Part shown: positions 63,406 through 64,000 of the stretch, in pieces | Position numbering within the stretch: position 1 is the first letter of the stretch | How the letters are laid out: each line of letters starts with the position of its first letter | Assembly (NCBI RefSeq): GCF_002873135.1 | Contig: NZ_MCVI01000029.1 | Location: 62,001 to 126,000 of the forward strand | From: Shewanella sp. 10N.286.48.A6 | GTDB lineage: Bacteria; Pseudomonadota; Gammaproteobacteria; Enterobacterales; Shewanellaceae | Length of the DNA: 64,000 bases | Reading direction: 5' to 3' | Made by a program: the position numbers and the translations under genes | Notes under the pieces: generated by a model | The model's input: the letters and a program-made list of their open reading frames with translations, nothing else | Database searches by the model: none | What the model was told of the DNA's origin: nothing

Positions 63406-64000
63406 ATGAGTCGAATTTTATTAGTCGATGATGACGCAGGTTTATCAGAGTTATTAGCCCAGCTTTTAGAGCTAGAAGGCTTTGAATTAACTCAAGCATT
63501 TGATGGTCAGCAAGGGCTAGACTTTGCGCAGAATCAAGATTTTGATTTAATCTTATTAGACGTCATGCTGCCAAAACTCAATGGTTTTGAAGTGCTGCGC
63601 GCCCTGCGCACCCAAAAGCAAACTCCAGTGCTGATGCTTACCGCCAGAGGCGATGAAATTGACCGAGTAGTAGGGTTAGAAATTGGCGCTGATGACTACC
63701 TGCCAAAACCGTTTAACGATCGTGAATTAGTGGCCCGTATACGCGCTATTTTACGCCGTTCTAGCCTCACTCAAGCAGATGCAGGCGCCCAAGATACCAT
63801 TAGCTTTGGTGATTTAAGCTTAGATCAAGCCAGACAAGAGCTGTACTGTAATGATCAGCTTATTATTCTTACCGGCACTGAATTCTCATTGCTTCATAGC
63901 TTGATCACTCAAGCAGGCGATTTGGTCACTAAAGAGCAGCTCAGTGAAACCGTTTTGGGTAAAAAACTGATGCCATTTGACCGCAGTTTAGACATGCATT
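63406..64000 (+). CDS. cpxR: CpxR, envelope-stress response regulator (5' part; runs off the window)
   Basis: The frame opens at ATG 63406 (MSRILLVDDDAGLSELLAQL), after GAGCGAGGATCCC. The receiver domain has the acidic pair DD, the phosphorylated Asp in LILLDVMLPKLNGF and the Lys in YLPKPF. The C-terminal winged helix (OmpR type) begins at LTGTEFSLLHSLITQAG and LVTKEQLSETVLGKKLMPFD, both CpxR-like. The end of the gene, and any cpxA, are outside the window. A weak half-match to a CpxR box lies at 63330-63344. Confidence 0.92.
   Translation, partial: MSRILLVDDDAGLSELLAQLLELEGFELTQAFDGQQGLDFAQNQDFDLILLDVMLPKLNGFEVLRALRTQKQTPVLMLTARGDEIDRVVGLEIGADDYLPKPFNDRELVARIRAILRRSSLTQADAGAQDTISFGDLSLDQARQELYCNDQLIILTGTEFSLLHSLITQAGDLVTKEQLSETVLGKKLMPFDRSLDMH

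Noticed and set aside
1..64000. tRNA, rRNA, CRISPR arrays, insertion sequences, prophage
   Set aside because: None was seen on reading both strands; a short tRNA-like gene could still be missed by eye.

Overview
The window looks like chromosomal DNA of a marine gammaproteobacterium, most likely Shewanella or a close relative. The base composition leans AT. The housekeeping genes (recG, dtd, yihY, glnA, typA, ntrBC, gntK, fieF, cpxP-like, cpxR) have the protein features and neighbourhoods expected for that group. This assignment rests on recognition of protein families, not on a database search.

Bases 1-8920 hold ordinary genes: the tail of a LuxR-type response regulator, recG, a DUF3014 membrane protein, a leftward group (yihY, a lipoprotein, dtd, a YiiD-like thioesterase with an apparent frameshift), a small TM2-like membrane protein, a DUF2959 lipoprotein and a membrane-bound GGDEF diguanylate cyclase.

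Bases 8987-45598 are a nearly complete lateral (secondary) flagellar system. Leftward: fliM-fliN-fliP-fliQ-fliR-flhB-flhA. Rightward: motY-lafK-fliE-fliF-fliG-fliH-fliI-fliJ. Leftward: flgA-flgM-flgN. Rightward: flgB to flgL, a LafW-like gene and the flagellin lafA. Leftward: a FliB-type flagellin lysine methylase. Rightward: fliD-fliS-lafD-fliK(lafE)-fliL(lafF)-lafS-lafT-lafU, followed by a PilZ protein and a small membrane protein. LafK (sigma-54 activator), LafS (sigma-28) and FlgM (anti-sigma-28) give a self-contained hierarchy. Two sigma-54-type promoters are visible, before flgB and before fliD. There are no chemotaxis genes, no fliO and no flhF/flhG, and FliM lacks the usual N-terminal CheY-binding motif. 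The motor is therefore probably not steered by CheY. A PilZ protein overlapping the stator gene lafU suggests that cyclic di-GMP may act on it instead.

Bases 45643-51099 carry a secreted cysteine-containing protein, an orphan type IV pilin-like protein, a dicarboxylate/amino-acid:cation symporter and a large exported Tyr/Gly-rich protein of unknown role. Bases 51343-58922 hold the nitrogen-control genes: glnA with a sigma-54 promoter and NtrC sites, typA, ppnP, a DUF4124 protein, and glnL-glnG (ntrB-ntrC) preceded by an NtrC site. The window ends with gntK, fieF, a CpxP/Spy-like protein, a perfect CpxR box, a thioredoxin/CcdA-like fusion protein and the start of cpxR, which together form an envelope-stress neighbourhood.

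I saw no rRNA, tRNA, CRISPR array, insertion sequence or phage. The points most worth a second look are the PilZ gene in the stator operon, the poly-aspartate tract in FliD, the CPHC-thioredoxin/CcdA fusion beside a CpxR box, the large Tyr/Gly-rich envelope protein, and the frameshifted thioesterase.
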